From contig CADACW010000006.1 in NCBI GenBank assembly GCA_902786565.1, positions 1 to 64,000 of the forward strand: DNA of 64,000 bases, given 5' to 3'. The stretch comes from an uncultured Prevotellaceae bacterium. GTDB taxonomy: Bacteria > Bacteroidota > Bacteroidia > Bacteroidales > Bacteroidaceae. How positions within the stretch are numbered: the stretch's first letter is position 1; each line of letters opens with the position of its first letter. A program made the position numbers and the translations under genes. Positions 7,729-16,942 of this stretch are shown piece after piece. A model generated the notes under the pieces. That model was given only the letters and a program-made list of their open reading frames with translations. It was not told the origin of the DNA and made no database searches.

Positions 7729-7752
7729 GCGGTTCTCTCTTTCTTTGTCGTA

Positions 7753-9294
7753 CTATTTGGCGTAAGCCACGCTTCGCGTTTCGCGGATGACGGTGATTTT
7801 CACCTGTCCGGGATAGGTCATCTCCGTCTGAATCTTCGATGCTATCTGTCCGCTCAGTGCTTCGGCCTCGGCGTCATCCATCTTGTCGGCACCTACGATG
7901 ACGCGCAGCTCGCGTCCGGCCTGGATGGCGTAGGTCTTGTTCACACCGGGATAGCTCATGGCGATGGCCTCCAGGTCGTTAAGTCGCTTGATGTATGCCT
8001 CTACTATTTCGCGGCGTGCACCTGGGCGTGCGCCACTGATGGCATCGCATACTTGCACGATGGGGGCGAGCAGCGTCTGCATCTCCATTTCGTCGTGGTG
8101 GGCACCGATGGCGTTGCAGATGTCGGGCTTCTCCTTGTACATCTCGGCAATCTTGGCACCATAGAGGGCGTGTGGCGTCTCCGTGTCTTCATCGGGTACC
8201 TTACCGATGTCGTGCAGCAGTCCGGCGCGCTTGGCCTTCTTGGGATTGAGCCCCAGTTCGGCAGCCATGATGCCACAAAGGTTGGCGGTCTCGCGGGCGT
8301 GCATCAGCAGGTTCTGTCCATAGCTGGAACGGTATTTCATCTTACCGATGATGCGGATCAGTTCGGGGTGCAAACCGTGTATGCCCAGGTCGATGGCGGT
8401 GCGCTTGCCGGTCTCGATGATCTCGTTCTCCAGCTGCTTCTTCACCTTGGCCACCACCTCTTCGATGCGTGCCGGGTGGATGCGCCCGTCGGCCACCAGC
8501 TGATGCAGGGCCAGACGGCAGGTCTCACGCCTGACGGGGTCGAAGCCGCTGATGACGATAGCCTCGGGGGTGTCGTCCACTACAATTTCAACGCCGCAAG
8601 CGGCCTCCAGTGCGCGGATGTTGCGGCCTTCGCGTCCGATGACGCGCCCTTTCACATCGTCGTTCTCGATGTGGAACACCGATACCGAGTTCTCCACGGC
8701 TGTCTCGGTGGCCACGCGCTGAATGGTCTGGATGACAATTTTCTTGGCCTGGGCGTTGGCATTGAGTTTCGCCTCGTCCATGATTTCGTTGATGTAGCTG
8801 GCAGCCTGGGTCTTGGCTTCGTCTTTCAGGCTCTCCACCAAGCGGTTGCGTGCCTCTTCGGCTGAAAGACCCGAAAGTTCCTCCAGCTTCTCACGCTCCT
8901 TCTGCTGCATCTTGCCGAGTTCCTCCTGCTTGAGGGCCAGGGCCTTCTTCTCGTTGTCGATGCGCTGCTGCTGTCCGTCGAGTTCGTTCTTGCGGCGTCC
9001 GAGTTCGTCCTGCCGCTGGTTGAGCGATATTTCGCGCTGTTTCAGTCGGTTTTCGCTCTGCTGGATGTGCTGGTTGCGTTGCTGCACCTCTTTTTCCAGT
9101 TCGCTCTTCTTGTTGAGGAATTTCTCTTTTACCTCAAGCAGTTTTTTCTCTTTGATGACGTCGGCCTCTTTGTTGGCAGCAGCCACCATGTCGTTGTACT
9201 TTCCCTTGATGACTCTCAAGAACAGGAAATATCCGCCTGCCACACCCAAAGCCAGTGCGGCTACAGCAATAAGAATAACGTAAATTGTTCCCAT
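7753..9294 (-). CDS. rny: Ribonuclease Y
   Basis: A 513-residue protein with the RNase Y layout: one N-terminal membrane helix (residues 3-27), a long charged coiled coil to about residue 190, a KH domain with [11 protein letters not shown], and an HD domain (LLHDIGK, IGAHHDE). It is a membrane-tethered endoribonuclease that starts mRNA decay. Length is typical (about 510-520). It follows the zapA pair on the same strand across a 69-base gap. Confidence 0.95.
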   Translation of the reverse strand: MGTIYVILIAVAALALGVAGGYFLFLRVIKGKYNDMVAAANKEADVIKEKKLLEVKEKFLNKKSELEKEVQQRNQHIQQSENRLKQREISLNQRQDELGRRKNELDGQQQRIDNEKKALALKQEELGKMQQKEREKLEELSGLSAEEARNRLVESLKDEAKTQAASYINEIMDEAKLNANAQAKKIVIQTIQRVATETAVENSVSVFHIENDDVKGRVIGREGRNIRALEAACGVEIVVDDTPEAIVISGFDPVRRETCRLALHQLVADGRIHPARIEEVVAKVKKQLENEIIETGKRTAIDLGIHGLHPELIRIIGKMKYRSSYGQNLLMHARETANLCGIMAAELGLNPKKAKRAGLLHDIGKVPDEDTETPHALYGAKIAEMYKEKPDICNAIGAHHDEMEMQTLLAPIVQVCDAISGARPGARREIVEAYIKRLNDLEAIAMSYPGVNKTYAIQAGRELRVIVGADKMDDAEAEALSGQIASKIQTEMTYPGQVKITVIRETRSVAYAK

Positions 9295-9363
9295 AAAATG
9301 TTAGTTGTCAATATATTTAAATGTTAATATTCTCTCTCTTTGGTGTAATTCGGTCTGCCTTGA

Positions 9364-9666
9364 TTATTTCAAGGCTTCCTCTATCTCAGAAGTCAATTGC
9401 GAGAGAATATTGTCGTAAGGCACGGTGTCGTTTTTGGCCAGTTCTTTCTCATAGCGCAGGGCCATCTCGATGAGTGTCATCAAGGCGATGGTGTGGTCGC
9501 TCTTCCGCCCTTTGTAGACTTGGGCGTAGGCACCGTAGCGCTCGGAAATAAGCTTGGCTGCTGCCCGATAATACTCCTCGTCATCTTCGTTGTGGAGCAC
9601 CATCGCAATGTCTTCGTCGTAGACATGCAGCCTTATATTGAGTCTGTACTTACTTTCTTCCGCCAT
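9364..9666 (-). CDS. zapA: Cell division protein ZapA
   Basis: A 100-residue protein with the ZapA pattern: an N-terminal strand with INIRLHVYDED-type sequence (YRLNIRLHVYDEDIAM), a middle region with AAKLISERYGAYAQ, and an amphipathic helix (HTIALMTLIEMALRYEKE). ZapA binds and bundles FtsZ at the division ring. It is directly downstream of a small coiled-coil gene, a common Bacteroidota arrangement. Confidence 0.88.
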   Translation of the reverse strand: MAEESKYRLNIRLHVYDEDIAMVLHNEDDEEYYRAAAKLISERYGAYAQVYKGRKSDHTIALMTLIEMALRYEKELAKNDTVPYDNILSQLTSEIEEALK

Positions 9667-9675
9667 TGTTTCTTC

Positions 9676-9972
9676 TTACTTTTCGTCGCTGACCAGAGCG
9701 ATGCATTTGTTGATGTCTCGGATGAGTTTCGCCACATGGTCTTTGGCGCTCTGCAGGTCGCCATCTGTGATTTTCATCATGCTTGCCATCTGGAGCGACC
9801 GGTATTCAGTGTCCTTCTGAGCCAGTTCAGCCTTGAGTTGCTTTATTTGCTGCTCCTGCTCCTCGACCATCGCGTACAGGTCTGCGTTCTCCTTCTTCAA
9901 TTCTTTAAATTGGAGAATCATCTGCCTGACACGTGTCTGGAACGTGGCCAATACTTTCTCGTTCTGAGTCAT
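9676..9972 (-). CDS. Small coiled-coil protein upstream of zapA
   Basis: A 98-residue protein; residues about 15-65 are an uninterrupted heptad-rich helix (MILQFKELKKENADLYAMV and on), followed by a short C-terminal helix. No enzyme motif or membrane segment. The position (10 bases before zapA, sharing its promoter) and shape suggest a ZapB-like or ZapA-partner role in division, but this is inferred from context and form only. Confidence 0.75.
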   Translation of the reverse strand: MTQNEKVLATFQTRVRQMILQFKELKKENADLYAMVEEQEQQIKQLKAELAQKDTEYRSLQMASMMKITDGDLQSAKDHVAKLIRDINKCIALVSDEK

Positions 9973-9990
9973 ATAAATACCTTTTAGCCT

Positions 9991-9999
9991 ACAAAGTTA
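9991..9999 (-). promoter_or_regulatory. -7 box of the coiled-coil/zapA/rny operon
   Basis: TAACTTTGT on the minus strand, 18 bases before the ATG at 9972. Confidence 0.55.
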
Positions 10000-10109
10000 G
10001 AAATTATTACTCAGAAATCGTCAATTAAAAATGGAGAGTTTGCCGGGCTTAACACGTTTTAATTGTTTCTTTCCTGATTTTTTCAATCCTTAACTATTTC
10101 TTCTGCTTA

Positions 10110-10742
10110 TCACTTGTTTTTTGCAGTCTGGTCTTCTGCAGGTTTCTCCTTCTTTGCAAGCATCACCACGCAGAAAGTGAAGTCGGTGACCCACTTTTCT
10201 GAGAATCCGAGTTTCTTGTTGTATTCTCTCACGTCAATCACTGTCTTGATGACGCTGGCATCCTTGAAGTCGTTCTTGTTGAAGATGTCGTTGACGGTGC
10301 TTGCCACCATTGAGTGGATGGTCTTCTTGAAGATGGAGGGCAGTCGCAGCTTATACTTCATCAGATTGGTGACGAGCATCATCACGTCCTGCACAAAGTT
10401 CTGGAACTGCAGCATATAGGTCTGCACCTCCTGAATTTTGCGGCAGCGGCGGTGAATGCTCTGGTCAATCTCCTTGAAGAACTGGTCGTCCATCTCGTAG
10501 AGTTCTTTGAGCATTTTCTTGCAGCGTGCCTTTTCGCCGATGCCCAGTTTGCCGCCCTGAGTAGGTATGCGCAGCGTGGTCTTGAAGATGCGGAGGTCGG
10601 GTAGGGCGTTCAGGTTGGTGATGTTCAGTTCCGATGCCATGATGGCCTGGAAGTACACACGTATGAGGGTCATGAAATCTTCCATGCCACCCACTTTCTT
10701 TTCCTCTTCTTTTTTGTTGAATATCTTATCAATAATTCCCAT
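10110..10742 (-). CDS. Conserved-looking hypothetical protein, soluble, helical
   Basis: A 210-residue protein I do not recognise. It starts MGIIDKIFNKKEEEKK, has no signal peptide or clear membrane segment, and is rich in Lys, Phe and long amphipathic helices (MEDFMTLIRVYFQAIMASE, EVQTYMLQFQNFVQDVMM). The MGxxDxxF start resembles peripheral membrane-associating N-termini, but that is weak. It stands alone between the zapA operon and the YhcH/panB genes on the same strand. Confidence 0.7.
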   Translation of the reverse strand: MGIIDKIFNKKEEEKKVGGMEDFMTLIRVYFQAIMASELNITNLNALPDLRIFKTTLRIPTQGGKLGIGEKARCKKMLKELYEMDDQFFKEIDQSIHRRCRKIQEVQTYMLQFQNFVQDVMMLVTNLMKYKLRLPSIFKKTIHSMVASTVNDIFNKNDFKDASVIKTVIDVREYNKKLGFSEKWVTDFTFCVVMLAKKEKPAEDQTAKNK

Positions 10743-10775
10743 TGTGTCAGTGTTTTATGTTATTCGTTAAAGTGT

Positions 10776-11405
10776 TTATTCTATGTAGTCTACCTTGATG
10801 ACGATGACCCTGATGTTCTGGTCCTGTGTGTCGTTGCAGACCTTTGCGATGTGCCAGTCGCCAGGGAAGAAAATGAAGAAGTGGCTGGGCGTCGAATCGT
10901 AGAAGCGGGCCTTCTCCAGCTGGTAGTTGTAGTGTATCACATCGGGTTTCCAGTTGTCCTTGGGCGTGCTGGTGGTGTGGTCGATGATGCCGAATCGCTC
11001 CACGCCCTTCACCACGAACTGGAAGTCTATGTGCTGATAGTGGCTCTCGCTGTTGCGTTTGGCCAGTGGGCCGTTCTCCGAATCCTCGACCGAGGCCACG
11101 AGGGCTGTGCCCTCAATGGGGTGTTTGCCTTTCTCTATGGACAGCAAGTCGGTTTGCTCCAGCCAGCGGAAGAGTGCCTGCCACTGTGCAGGATTTTTCT
11201 GGTACTGGAGGTAAAAGTCGGTGGCATTGACCGTATAGTGCGGGTCGGCCTTTGTGAATCCGTTGCGCCATTTCCCCTTTGCCATCCATTTCTGCGCCTT
11301 GCGGTTCAGTTCTGCGTCGTTGAATTCGTGGGTATAGACGCCTTTTTGCTGTGCCAGTGCGGCCATGCTCATCAGGAGCAAAGCCATCGTGATGAGTCTT
11401 TTCAT
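10776..11405 (-). CDS. YhcH/YjgK/YiaL (DUF386) family protein with signal peptide
   Basis: The 209-residue product begins MKRLITMALLLMSMAALAQQ, a clear Sec signal; the longer frame upstream of 11405 is not coding. The DUF386 cupin core shows HYQHIDFQFVVKG and FFIFFPGDWHIAKV, with the metal-binding His and Glu-type positions. Known relatives act in sugar-acid or sialic acid catabolism (possibly anomerase-like) in the cytosol. Export here points to a periplasmic role on host or plant glycans, which is inference. It starts nine bases after panB ends. Confidence 0.8.
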   Translation of the reverse strand: MKRLITMALLLMSMAALAQQKGVYTHEFNDAELNRKAQKWMAKGKWRNGFTKADPHYTVNATDFYLQYQKNPAQWQALFRWLEQTDLLSIEKGKHPIEGTALVASVEDSENGPLAKRNSESHYQHIDFQFVVKGVERFGIIDHTTSTPKDNWKPDVIHYNYQLEKARFYDSTPSHFFIFFPGDWHIAKVCNDTQDQNIRVIVIKVDYIE

Positions 11406-11413
11406 AGGGGGGG

Positions 11414-12235
11414 TCAGTATGATTCTTGTTCGTTGGGGAAGTCGCCGCTCTTCACATCTCTCACGTAGTTGCCGATGGCGTCGGTCATGATGGCGTTCAG
11501 GTCGGCATAGCGGCGCAGGAAGCGTGGCGAGAAGCCCTGCGTCATGCCGAGCATGTCGGCTATGACCAGTACTTGGCCGTCGCAGTGGTTGCCTGCTCCG
11601 ATGCCGATGGTGGGCACTGAAATCTCGTTTGTCACCTTCTCGGCCAGCTGTGCGGGCACCTTCTCCAGTGTGATGGCGAAGCAGCCAGCCTCTGCCAGCG
11701 CCTTGGCGTCGGCCAGCAGCTTGGCGGCCTCTTGCTCCTCTTTGGCACGTACGGCATAGGTGCCGAACTTGTTGATAGACTGCGGTGTAAGTCCCAGATG
11801 GCCCATCACGGGGATGCCGGCATCGAGTATGGCTTTGACGGTGTCGAGTATCTCCACGCCGCCTTCCATCTTCAGGGCGTCGCATCCGCTCTCCTTCATA
11901 ATCCTGATGGCATTGGCCACACCGTCGTGGCGCCCAGTCTGATAGGAGCCGAAGGGCATGTCGCACACCACGAGTGCGCGCTTGGCGGCTTTCACCACCG
12001 AGCGGGCGTGGTAAATCATCTGGTCTACGGTGATGGGCAGTGTGGTGCCGTTGCCCGCCATCACGTTTGATGCGGAGTCGCCAACGAGTATGCCGTCTAT
12101 GCCGGCACGGTCTACGATGCCTGCTGTGGTGAAGTCGTATGAGGTGAGGATTGAAATTTTCTCACCTTTCTTTTTCATTTCGATAAAGCGGTGTGTTGTG
12201 ACTTTTCTTTCGTCGTTTACTAAATATCCTGCCAT
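11414..12235 (-). CDS. panB: 3-methyl-2-oxobutanoate hydroxymethyltransferase
   Basis: A 273-residue protein of the family length. Recognisable blocks: [34 protein letters not shown] (Mg and ketoacid binding), [17 protein letters not shown] and [15 protein letters not shown]. It transfers a hydroxymethyl group from methylene-THF to ketoisovalerate, the first committed step to pantothenate. No other pan gene is adjacent. Confidence 0.96.
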   Translation of the reverse strand: MAGYLVNDERKVTTHRFIEMKKKGEKISILTSYDFTTAGIVDRAGIDGILVGDSASNVMAGNGTTLPITVDQMIYHARSVVKAAKRALVVCDMPFGSYQTGRHDGVANAIRIMKESGCDALKMEGGVEILDTVKAILDAGIPVMGHLGLTPQSINKFGTYAVRAKEEQEAAKLLADAKALAEAGCFAITLEKVPAQLAEKVTNEISVPTIGIGAGNHCDGQVLVIADMLGMTQGFSPRFLRRYADLNAIMTDAIGNYVRDVKSGDFPNEQESY

Positions 12236-12272
12236 TTTAAGTACAAATGTTTAAATTATGAATGATATGTGA

Positions 12273-12788
12273 TTAAATTAATAGTTTCTGAAACAGTCGG
12301 GCGTCGTGATAGTCCTGCCCGTCGTAAATCCATTGTCTGAGCAGTGCATCTTGGGTGTAGCCCATGCTCTGGAAGAGCGTGGTGGCCTGTACGTTATCCG
12401 TGCTGATGACGGCGTAGATCTGGTGCAGGTGCAGGGTGCGCAGGGCATACTCGTGCAGCATTTCCAGCGCGGCCTTTGCCAGGTGCCGGCCCCGCTCTTT
12501 CTTGACGATGACGATGCCCACCTCTGCCCGGCGGTGCTTGGGGTCGAAGTCGGTCAGGTCGGCCAGCCCCACCACCTTGTGTTCAGCGTCTTCAATGACG
12601 AGCCTCACCTGCTTGTCGGTATAGATGTCGGCCGAGGCGTGGGCCACATAGTCGTGCAGGGCATAGCGCGAGTAGGGCACGCTCGTAGGCCCCACGTCCC
12701 ACAGCTGTCTGTCGTTCTCTATGTGGTAGAGCAGGTCCAGGTCTTCTGGCTCTATGGCCCTGAGTGTGATGTGTGGCTGTTCTTTCAT
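12273..12788 (-). CDS. GNAT N-acetyltransferase
   Basis: A 171-residue protein starting MKEQPHITLRAIEPED; the frame upstream of 12788 is a shadow of the glycosyltransferase. It has the GNAT layout, ending IYAVISTDNVQATTLFQSMGY, with a degenerate acetyl-CoA loop KKERGRHLAKAAL (residues about 105-117). It resembles spermidine/diamine or ribosomal-protein acetyltransferases (RimJ/SpeG class); the substrate cannot be told. The start overlaps the glycosyltransferase stop by four bases (ATGA). Confidence 0.85.
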   Translation of the reverse strand: MKEQPHITLRAIEPEDLDLLYHIENDRQLWDVGPTSVPYSRYALHDYVAHASADIYTDKQVRLVIEDAEHKVVGLADLTDFDPKHRRAEVGIVIVKKERGRHLAKAALEMLHEYALRTLHLHQIYAVISTDNVQATTLFQSMGYTQDALLRQWIYDGQDYHDARLFQKLLI

Positions 12789-13915
12789 CTGATGACTTCT
12801 CTTGAGGTGATGAGGGTTTTCGTGTCGCAGCTGTACGTGCCCGTCTCGGCCTTTCCGTTGCGTGCGGCCAGCTCTATGATCTGTGCGAAGGTGAAGGCAT
12901 TGGTGTCGTAGACAATGCATTGCGCCTCGCTGCCTTCAGGCAGTTGGTCGTCCTTGTGCCGGAAGGTGGCCATCAGTCCTTTCTGCCGGGCCAGCTTCTG
13001 ACACTCGTCCAGCATCTGCTGGCTGCCCACAAAGATGTATTCAAAGTCTTCGGCCTGCGGGGCGACGAAGCCCAGCGATTTGCGCATCCGTCCGAACTGC
13101 ATCTGCAGCAGGGCGATGAAGGCTCTGGTGTAGATGGCCAGGCGGATGGGCAGGGTGACGAGCAGCGACAGGTGGCCGTAGTGCTTGCGGAAGAAGATGA
13201 GCATGGCCTGATAGAACACGTGGACGTAGCGGAACGAGCTTTTGTGCGTCGACTCTCCCTTGTAGTGCACGATGTGGGCCGGCACGTACCAGTTCTCGTA
13301 GCCGCCTTTCAGTATGCGGTAGCTCAGGTCGATGTCTTCGCCATACATGAAGAAGTCCTCGTCGAGCAGCCCCACTTTCGACAGTGCTTCGCGGCGCAGC
13401 ATGCAGAAGGCGCCGCTCATCACGTCGATGCGTCCGGGCTGGTCCCAGGGCAGATGGCTCATATAGTAGCGTGCCGGGTGGCCCAGCATCTTCAGCAGCG
13501 ACACGTAGGGCGTGGGTATGCCGCGCCTTGACTCGAGGGCCACGGTGCCGTTAGCATTGTGCATCATCACGCCCGCACCGCCTGCCTGGGGGTGCTCGTC
13601 CATAAATTGCAGCACGGTCTTGATGCTGTCTTCCGCCACGAAGGTGTCGGGGTTGAGCAGCAGCACATATTCGCCTGCCGACTGCCGGATGGCGATGTTG
13701 TTGGCGCGGGCAAAGCCCAGGTTGTGGCTGCTCTCTATGAGGATGATTGATGAGCCGAAGCGCTGTGTGAGATACTCTATGGTGCCGTCGTCCGAATGGT
13801 TGTCTACAACATAAATCTCGGCATCGAGCCCTTTCACGGCCCGTTGCACGCTGACGATGCACTGCTCCACGAAGTAGCGCACCTTGTAGCTCACGATGAC
13901 GACGGTCAGTTTCAT
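12785..13915 (-). CDS. Family 2 glycosyltransferase
   Basis: A 376-residue protein with the GT2 signature: MKLTVVIVSYKVRYFVEQC, YVVDNHSDDG, and the LLNPDTF metal-binding Asp. The rhamnosyltransferase-like block DEDFFMYGEDIDLSYRILK follows. C-terminal residues include helices that could lie on the membrane. It probably adds a sugar during surface polysaccharide synthesis. The chosen ATG at 13915 overlaps the upstream membrane-protein stop by four bases, so three genes (13912-14400, this one, and the GNAT) form a coupled chain. Confidence 0.9.
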   Translation of the reverse strand: MKLTVVIVSYKVRYFVEQCIVSVQRAVKGLDAEIYVVDNHSDDGTIEYLTQRFGSSIILIESSHNLGFARANNIAIRQSAGEYVLLLNPDTFVAEDSIKTVLQFMDEHPQAGGAGVMMHNANGTVALESRRGIPTPYVSLLKMLGHPARYYMSHLPWDQPGRIDVMSGAFCMLRREALSKVGLLDEDFFMYGEDIDLSYRILKGGYENWYVPAHIVHYKGESTHKSSFRYVHVFYQAMLIFFRKHYGHLSLLVTLPIRLAIYTRAFIALLQMQFGRMRKSLGFVAPQAEDFEYIFVGSQQMLDECQKLARQKGLMATFRHKDDQLPEGSEAQCIVYDTNAFTFAQIIELAARNGKAETGTYSCDTKTLITSREVIR

Positions 13916-14400
13916 TCCGCTTCTTCCTCCTCCTTGCCGGTATTGTCGGGAGCCTCCTGCTCCATGTCTGGCTCTGCCAAGCCTGTTTCGGCCATGCACC
14001 GCTTCTCTGTGGGATAGACGAAGGGGAAGGTGAGCAGCACCACGATGGCCAGATAGCCGTAGGCGGGCTCGAAACCGAACAGGTAGTACAGCAGGGTGTT
14101 GGCAAACAGCAGTTCGCCCAGGATGAACAGTCGCAGCTTGCCCCATTTCAGCAGGGCGATGTCCTGCCGCTCGAGCAGGTCGGCCTTGACGCTGCCAAAG
14201 TTGAACAGGCGCAGGGCCAGGGGCACCAGGGCCAGCGTGAGCAGAATCATCACCGTGCTCACAACGAATTTTGTCTGGCTGCCGGTATCGGCCAGCAGCG
14301 ACACGTCGCACTCCAAGATGTCGCAGCCTACATAGATTACGGCTGGGCCAATCAGGAAAGTCCAGAACAGTGCGGTCAATATCTTTATTACTTTTCTCAT
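13912..14400 (-). CDS. Hypothetical membrane protein
   Basis: A 162-residue protein with four likely transmembrane helices (residues about 6-27, 46-65, 87-107, 113-130) and an acidic C-terminal tail ending GKEEEEAE. No recognised domain. It lies between recR and the glycosyltransferase, overlapping the latter, so it may be linked to the envelope polysaccharide function; this is context only. Confidence 0.8.
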   Translation of the reverse strand: MRKVIKILTALFWTFLIGPAVIYVGCDILECDVSLLADTGSQTKFVVSTVMILLTLALVPLALRLFNFGSVKADLLERQDIALLKWGKLRLFILGELLFANTLLYYLFGFEPAYGYLAIVVLLTFPFVYPTEKRCMAETGLAEPDMEQEAPDNTGKEEEEAE

Positions 14401-14423
14401 CGTGTCTGCTTTTTTATTCTTTT

Positions 14424-15038
14424 TTAGCGTCCTTCAAACGGCGTGCGGTTCAGTATGGAGCGAGCCAGCGTCACCTCGTCGGTATATTCCAGTTCGCCGC
14501 CCACGGCAATGCCTCTGGCAATGACGCTCACCTTGACGTCGAATGTCGACAGCTTCCTGAAAATGAAGAAGTTGGTGGCATCTCCCTCCATTGTTGGACT
14601 AAGTGCCAGGATGACCTCTTTCACGCCTCCGGCAGCCACCCGCTCCACCAGCGAACTGATTTCCAGGTCGCTGGGGCCGATGCCGTCCATTGGCGATATG
14701 AGTCCGCCCAGCACGTGGTAGAGCCCTGCAAACTGCTGGGTGTTTTCCACGGCCAGCACATCCTGTATGTTCTCCACCACGCACACCGTCGTGCCGTCGC
14801 GCCGAGGGTCGGCACAGATGGGGCAGATGTCGGTGTCGCTCACGTTGTGGCATTTCCGGCAGAACTTCACCTCGTGCTTAAGGGTGGCCACGGCATTGGT
14901 AAAGCGGTCGGCATATTCGTTGTCCTGCCTCAGCATGTGCAGCACGAGCCTGAGGGCTGTCTTCCGGCCTATGCCGGGCAGCTGTGCAAAGGCTTGCACC
15001 GCGTTCTCCAATAGTCGTGAGGGGTATTGCTGGGTCAT
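14424..15038 (-). CDS. recR: Recombination protein RecR
   Basis: A 204-residue protein of normal RecR length: N-terminal helix-hairpin-helix [18 protein letters not shown]4 zinc finger ([16 protein letters not shown]), and a Toprim domain ([22 protein letters not shown]). RecR works with RecO and RecF to load RecA on gaps. It lies between an ABC-F gene and the membrane protein. Confidence 0.96.
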   Translation of the reverse strand: MTQQYPSRLLENAVQAFAQLPGIGRKTALRLVLHMLRQDNEYADRFTNAVATLKHEVKFCRKCHNVSDTDICPICADPRRDGTTVCVVENIQDVLAVENTQQFAGLYHVLGGLISPMDGIGPSDLEISSLVERVAAGGVKEVILALSPTMEGDATNFFIFRKLSTFDVKVSVIARGIAVGGELEYTDEVTLARSILNRTPFEGR

Positions 15039-15062
15039 TTGCTTTCAGTATGTGTGTGGTTT

Positions 15063-16862
15063 TCAGGCCAGTTCGCTCAGTTCCAGCCAGCGTAGCGATT
15101 TCTCGTCGAGTTCGTCTTTCAGCACTGGCAGCCGTTTGCTCATCTCGGTGATGAGCTCTACCGAGGTGGTGCCACCGCAGAGTGCTTCCTCTATCTGCTT
15201 CTGTTCGGCCTCCAGAGCGGCTATGTCCCTCTCTAATTGCTCATACTCGCGTTTCTCCTTGAAGCTCAGTTTGCGTTTGACTTGGGGCTGCTGCTGGGCC
15301 GGTTGGGCCGGTTGGGCCTTCTGAGGGGGTTGCGGCTGCTGGGGCTTCTGTGCTGGCTGGAGCGCCTCCCACTGCCTGTACTGCGTATAGTTTCCGGGGA
15401 AGTCTTTCACCACGCCGTCGCCCTTGAACACCAGCAGATGGTCTACCACCTTGTCCATAAAATAGCGGTCGTGGCTCACCACGATGACGCAGCCGGGGAA
15501 GTCCTGCAGATATTCCTCCAGAATTTGCAGCGTGACGATGTCGAGGTCGTTGGTGGGCTCGTCGAGCACCAGGAAGTTGGGCTGGCGCATGAGCACGGTG
15601 CAGAGGTAGAGCTTGCGACGCTCGCCCCCGGAGAGGTTGGCCACGTAGTTGTACTGCTGCTCAGGGGTGAAGAGAAAGTGCTGCAGGAATTGGCTGGCCG
15701 AGATGTGGCGCCCGCTGCCCATGTCGACATATTCGGCAATGTCGCGCACCACATCGATGACCTTCTGGCCCTCGTTGAACTTCAGGCCCTCCTGCGAGAA
15801 ATAGCCGAAGCGCACGGTGTCGCCTATGACGATACGGCCGCTGTCGGGCTGCAGTTCGCCCAACAGCATTTTCAGGAAGGTGGTCTTGCCCGTGCCGTTG
15901 TTGCCCACGATGCCCATCTTCTCGAAGCGCGAGAAGTTGTAGTAGAAGTCTTTGAGGATGGTTATTGCCGATGAGGCCTGCGAACTGGCCTCAAATGCTT
16001 TCGAGATATACTGGCACTCGAATATCTTGCTGCCGATGTAGATGTTGCTGGCCTTCAGGCGGATGGCGCGCTCCTCTATGCGGGCCTTGGCTGTGCGCTC
16101 CAGTTCGTAGAAGGCATCCTCGCGGCTCTTGGCCTTGTGGCCACGTGCCTGAGGCATGCGCCGCATCCATTCCAGTTCTGTGCGGTAGAGGTTGTTGGCG
16201 CGGGCAATCTCCGCCCGGCGGTTGTCTATGCGCTCCTGCCGCTTCTCCAGATAGTAGGAGTAGTTGCCGCGATAGGTGTAGATGGTCTGGTCGTCCAGCT
16301 CCAGGATGATGTTGCACACGCGGTCCAGGAAATAGCGGTCGTGGGTCACCATCAGCAGCGTCTTGTTGCCTCGGTTCAGAAATCCCTCCAGCCACTCTAT
16401 CATCTCCAGGTCCAGGTGGTTCGTCGGCTCGTCGAGTATGAGCATGTCTGGCTCGGTGATGAGCACATTGGCCAGTGCCACGCGCTTCTGTTGTCCGCCA
16501 GACAGCTGGCCCATGGGCTGCTGCAGGTCGCGTATCTTCAGTCGGGTCAGTATCTGCTTGGCCTTGAGCACCTTTTCGGGGTCGTTCTCGTGGTTGAAGC
16601 AGGCGTCGAGCACGCTCTCCTCCGGGTCGAAGCGCGGCGACTGCTCAAGCATGCCCACGCGCAGGTCGCGGCGAAAGATGATGCTGCCGCTGTCGTAGCC
16701 GTCCTTGCCGGCCAGCAGCGACAGCAGGGTGCTCTTGCCGGTGCCGTTTTTGGCAATGAGGCCCACCTTCTGCCCTTCGGCAATGCTGAAGTTGATGTCG
16801 CTGAACAGCAACAACGCCCCGAATGACTTTGTCAGGTTCTGTACGTCCAAATATGGTATCAC
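15063..16862 (-). CDS. ABC-F ATPase, Uup-like
   Basis: A 599-residue protein with two ABC domains: Walker A GLIAKNGTGKST and GIVGNNGTGKTT, signatures LSGGQQKRVALA and LSGGERRKLYLC, Walker B LILDEPTNHLDL and LVLDEPTNDLDI. A Pro/Gln-rich linker and a C-terminal coiled coil (about residues 525-599) match Uup. ABC-F proteins act on ribosomes or, for Uup, on branched DNA. I place the start at GTG 16862: the -7 box sits only four bases upstream, so the 24-residue extension seen in frame before it cannot be transcribed from this promoter. The mRNA is therefore leaderless or nearly so. Confidence 0.88.
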   Translation of the reverse strand: MIPYLDVQNLTKSFGALLLFSDINFSIAEGQKVGLIAKNGTGKSTLLSLLAGKDGYDSGSIIFRRDLRVGMLEQSPRFDPEESVLDACFNHENDPEKVLKAKQILTRLKIRDLQQPMGQLSGGQQKRVALANVLITEPDMLILDEPTNHLDLEMIEWLEGFLNRGNKTLLMVTHDRYFLDRVCNIILELDDQTIYTYRGNYSYYLEKRQERIDNRRAEIARANNLYRTELEWMRRMPQARGHKAKSREDAFYELERTAKARIEERAIRLKASNIYIGSKIFECQYISKAFEASSQASSAITILKDFYYNFSRFEKMGIVGNNGTGKTTFLKMLLGELQPDSGRIVIGDTVRFGYFSQEGLKFNEGQKVIDVVRDIAEYVDMGSGRHISASQFLQHFLFTPEQQYNYVANLSGGERRKLYLCTVLMRQPNFLVLDEPTNDLDIVTLQILEEYLQDFPGCVIVVSHDRYFMDKVVDHLLVFKGDGVVKDFPGNYTQYRQWEALQPAQKPQQPQPPQKAQPAQPAQQQPQVKRKLSFKEKREYEQLERDIAALEAEQKQIEEALCGGTTSVELITEMSKRLPVLKDELDEKSLRWLELSELA

Positions 16863-16865
16863 GGC

Positions 16866-16874
16866 GCAAAGGTA
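16866..16874 (-). promoter_or_regulatory. -7 box directly before the ABC-F start codon
   Basis: TACCTTTGC on the minus strand ends four bases before the GTG at 16862. With transcription starting a few bases after the box, the start codon would lie at or next to the 5' end of the mRNA. Confidence 0.7.
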
Positions 16875-16942
16875 GTGCTTTTTTGCGAAACAGCCAAATT
16901 TTGCCCCATTTTTTATGGTGGCAGGCTGTTTCACTCCCTCCT

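Noticed and set aside
6997-8865. 622-codon open frame on the plus strand
   Set aside because: Antisense to cdd and rny, both certain; its own translation has no recognisable domain.
9295-9363. 6S RNA between rny and zapA
   Set aside because: The gap of 69 bases is too short and shows no 6S-like closing stems; the 6S-zapA linkage is from other phyla.
11406-11412. G-tract upstream of the YhcH-type gene as a fourth palindromic element
   Set aside because: No GATAAGTG palindromes are adjacent; the run is a simple G stretch between two genes.
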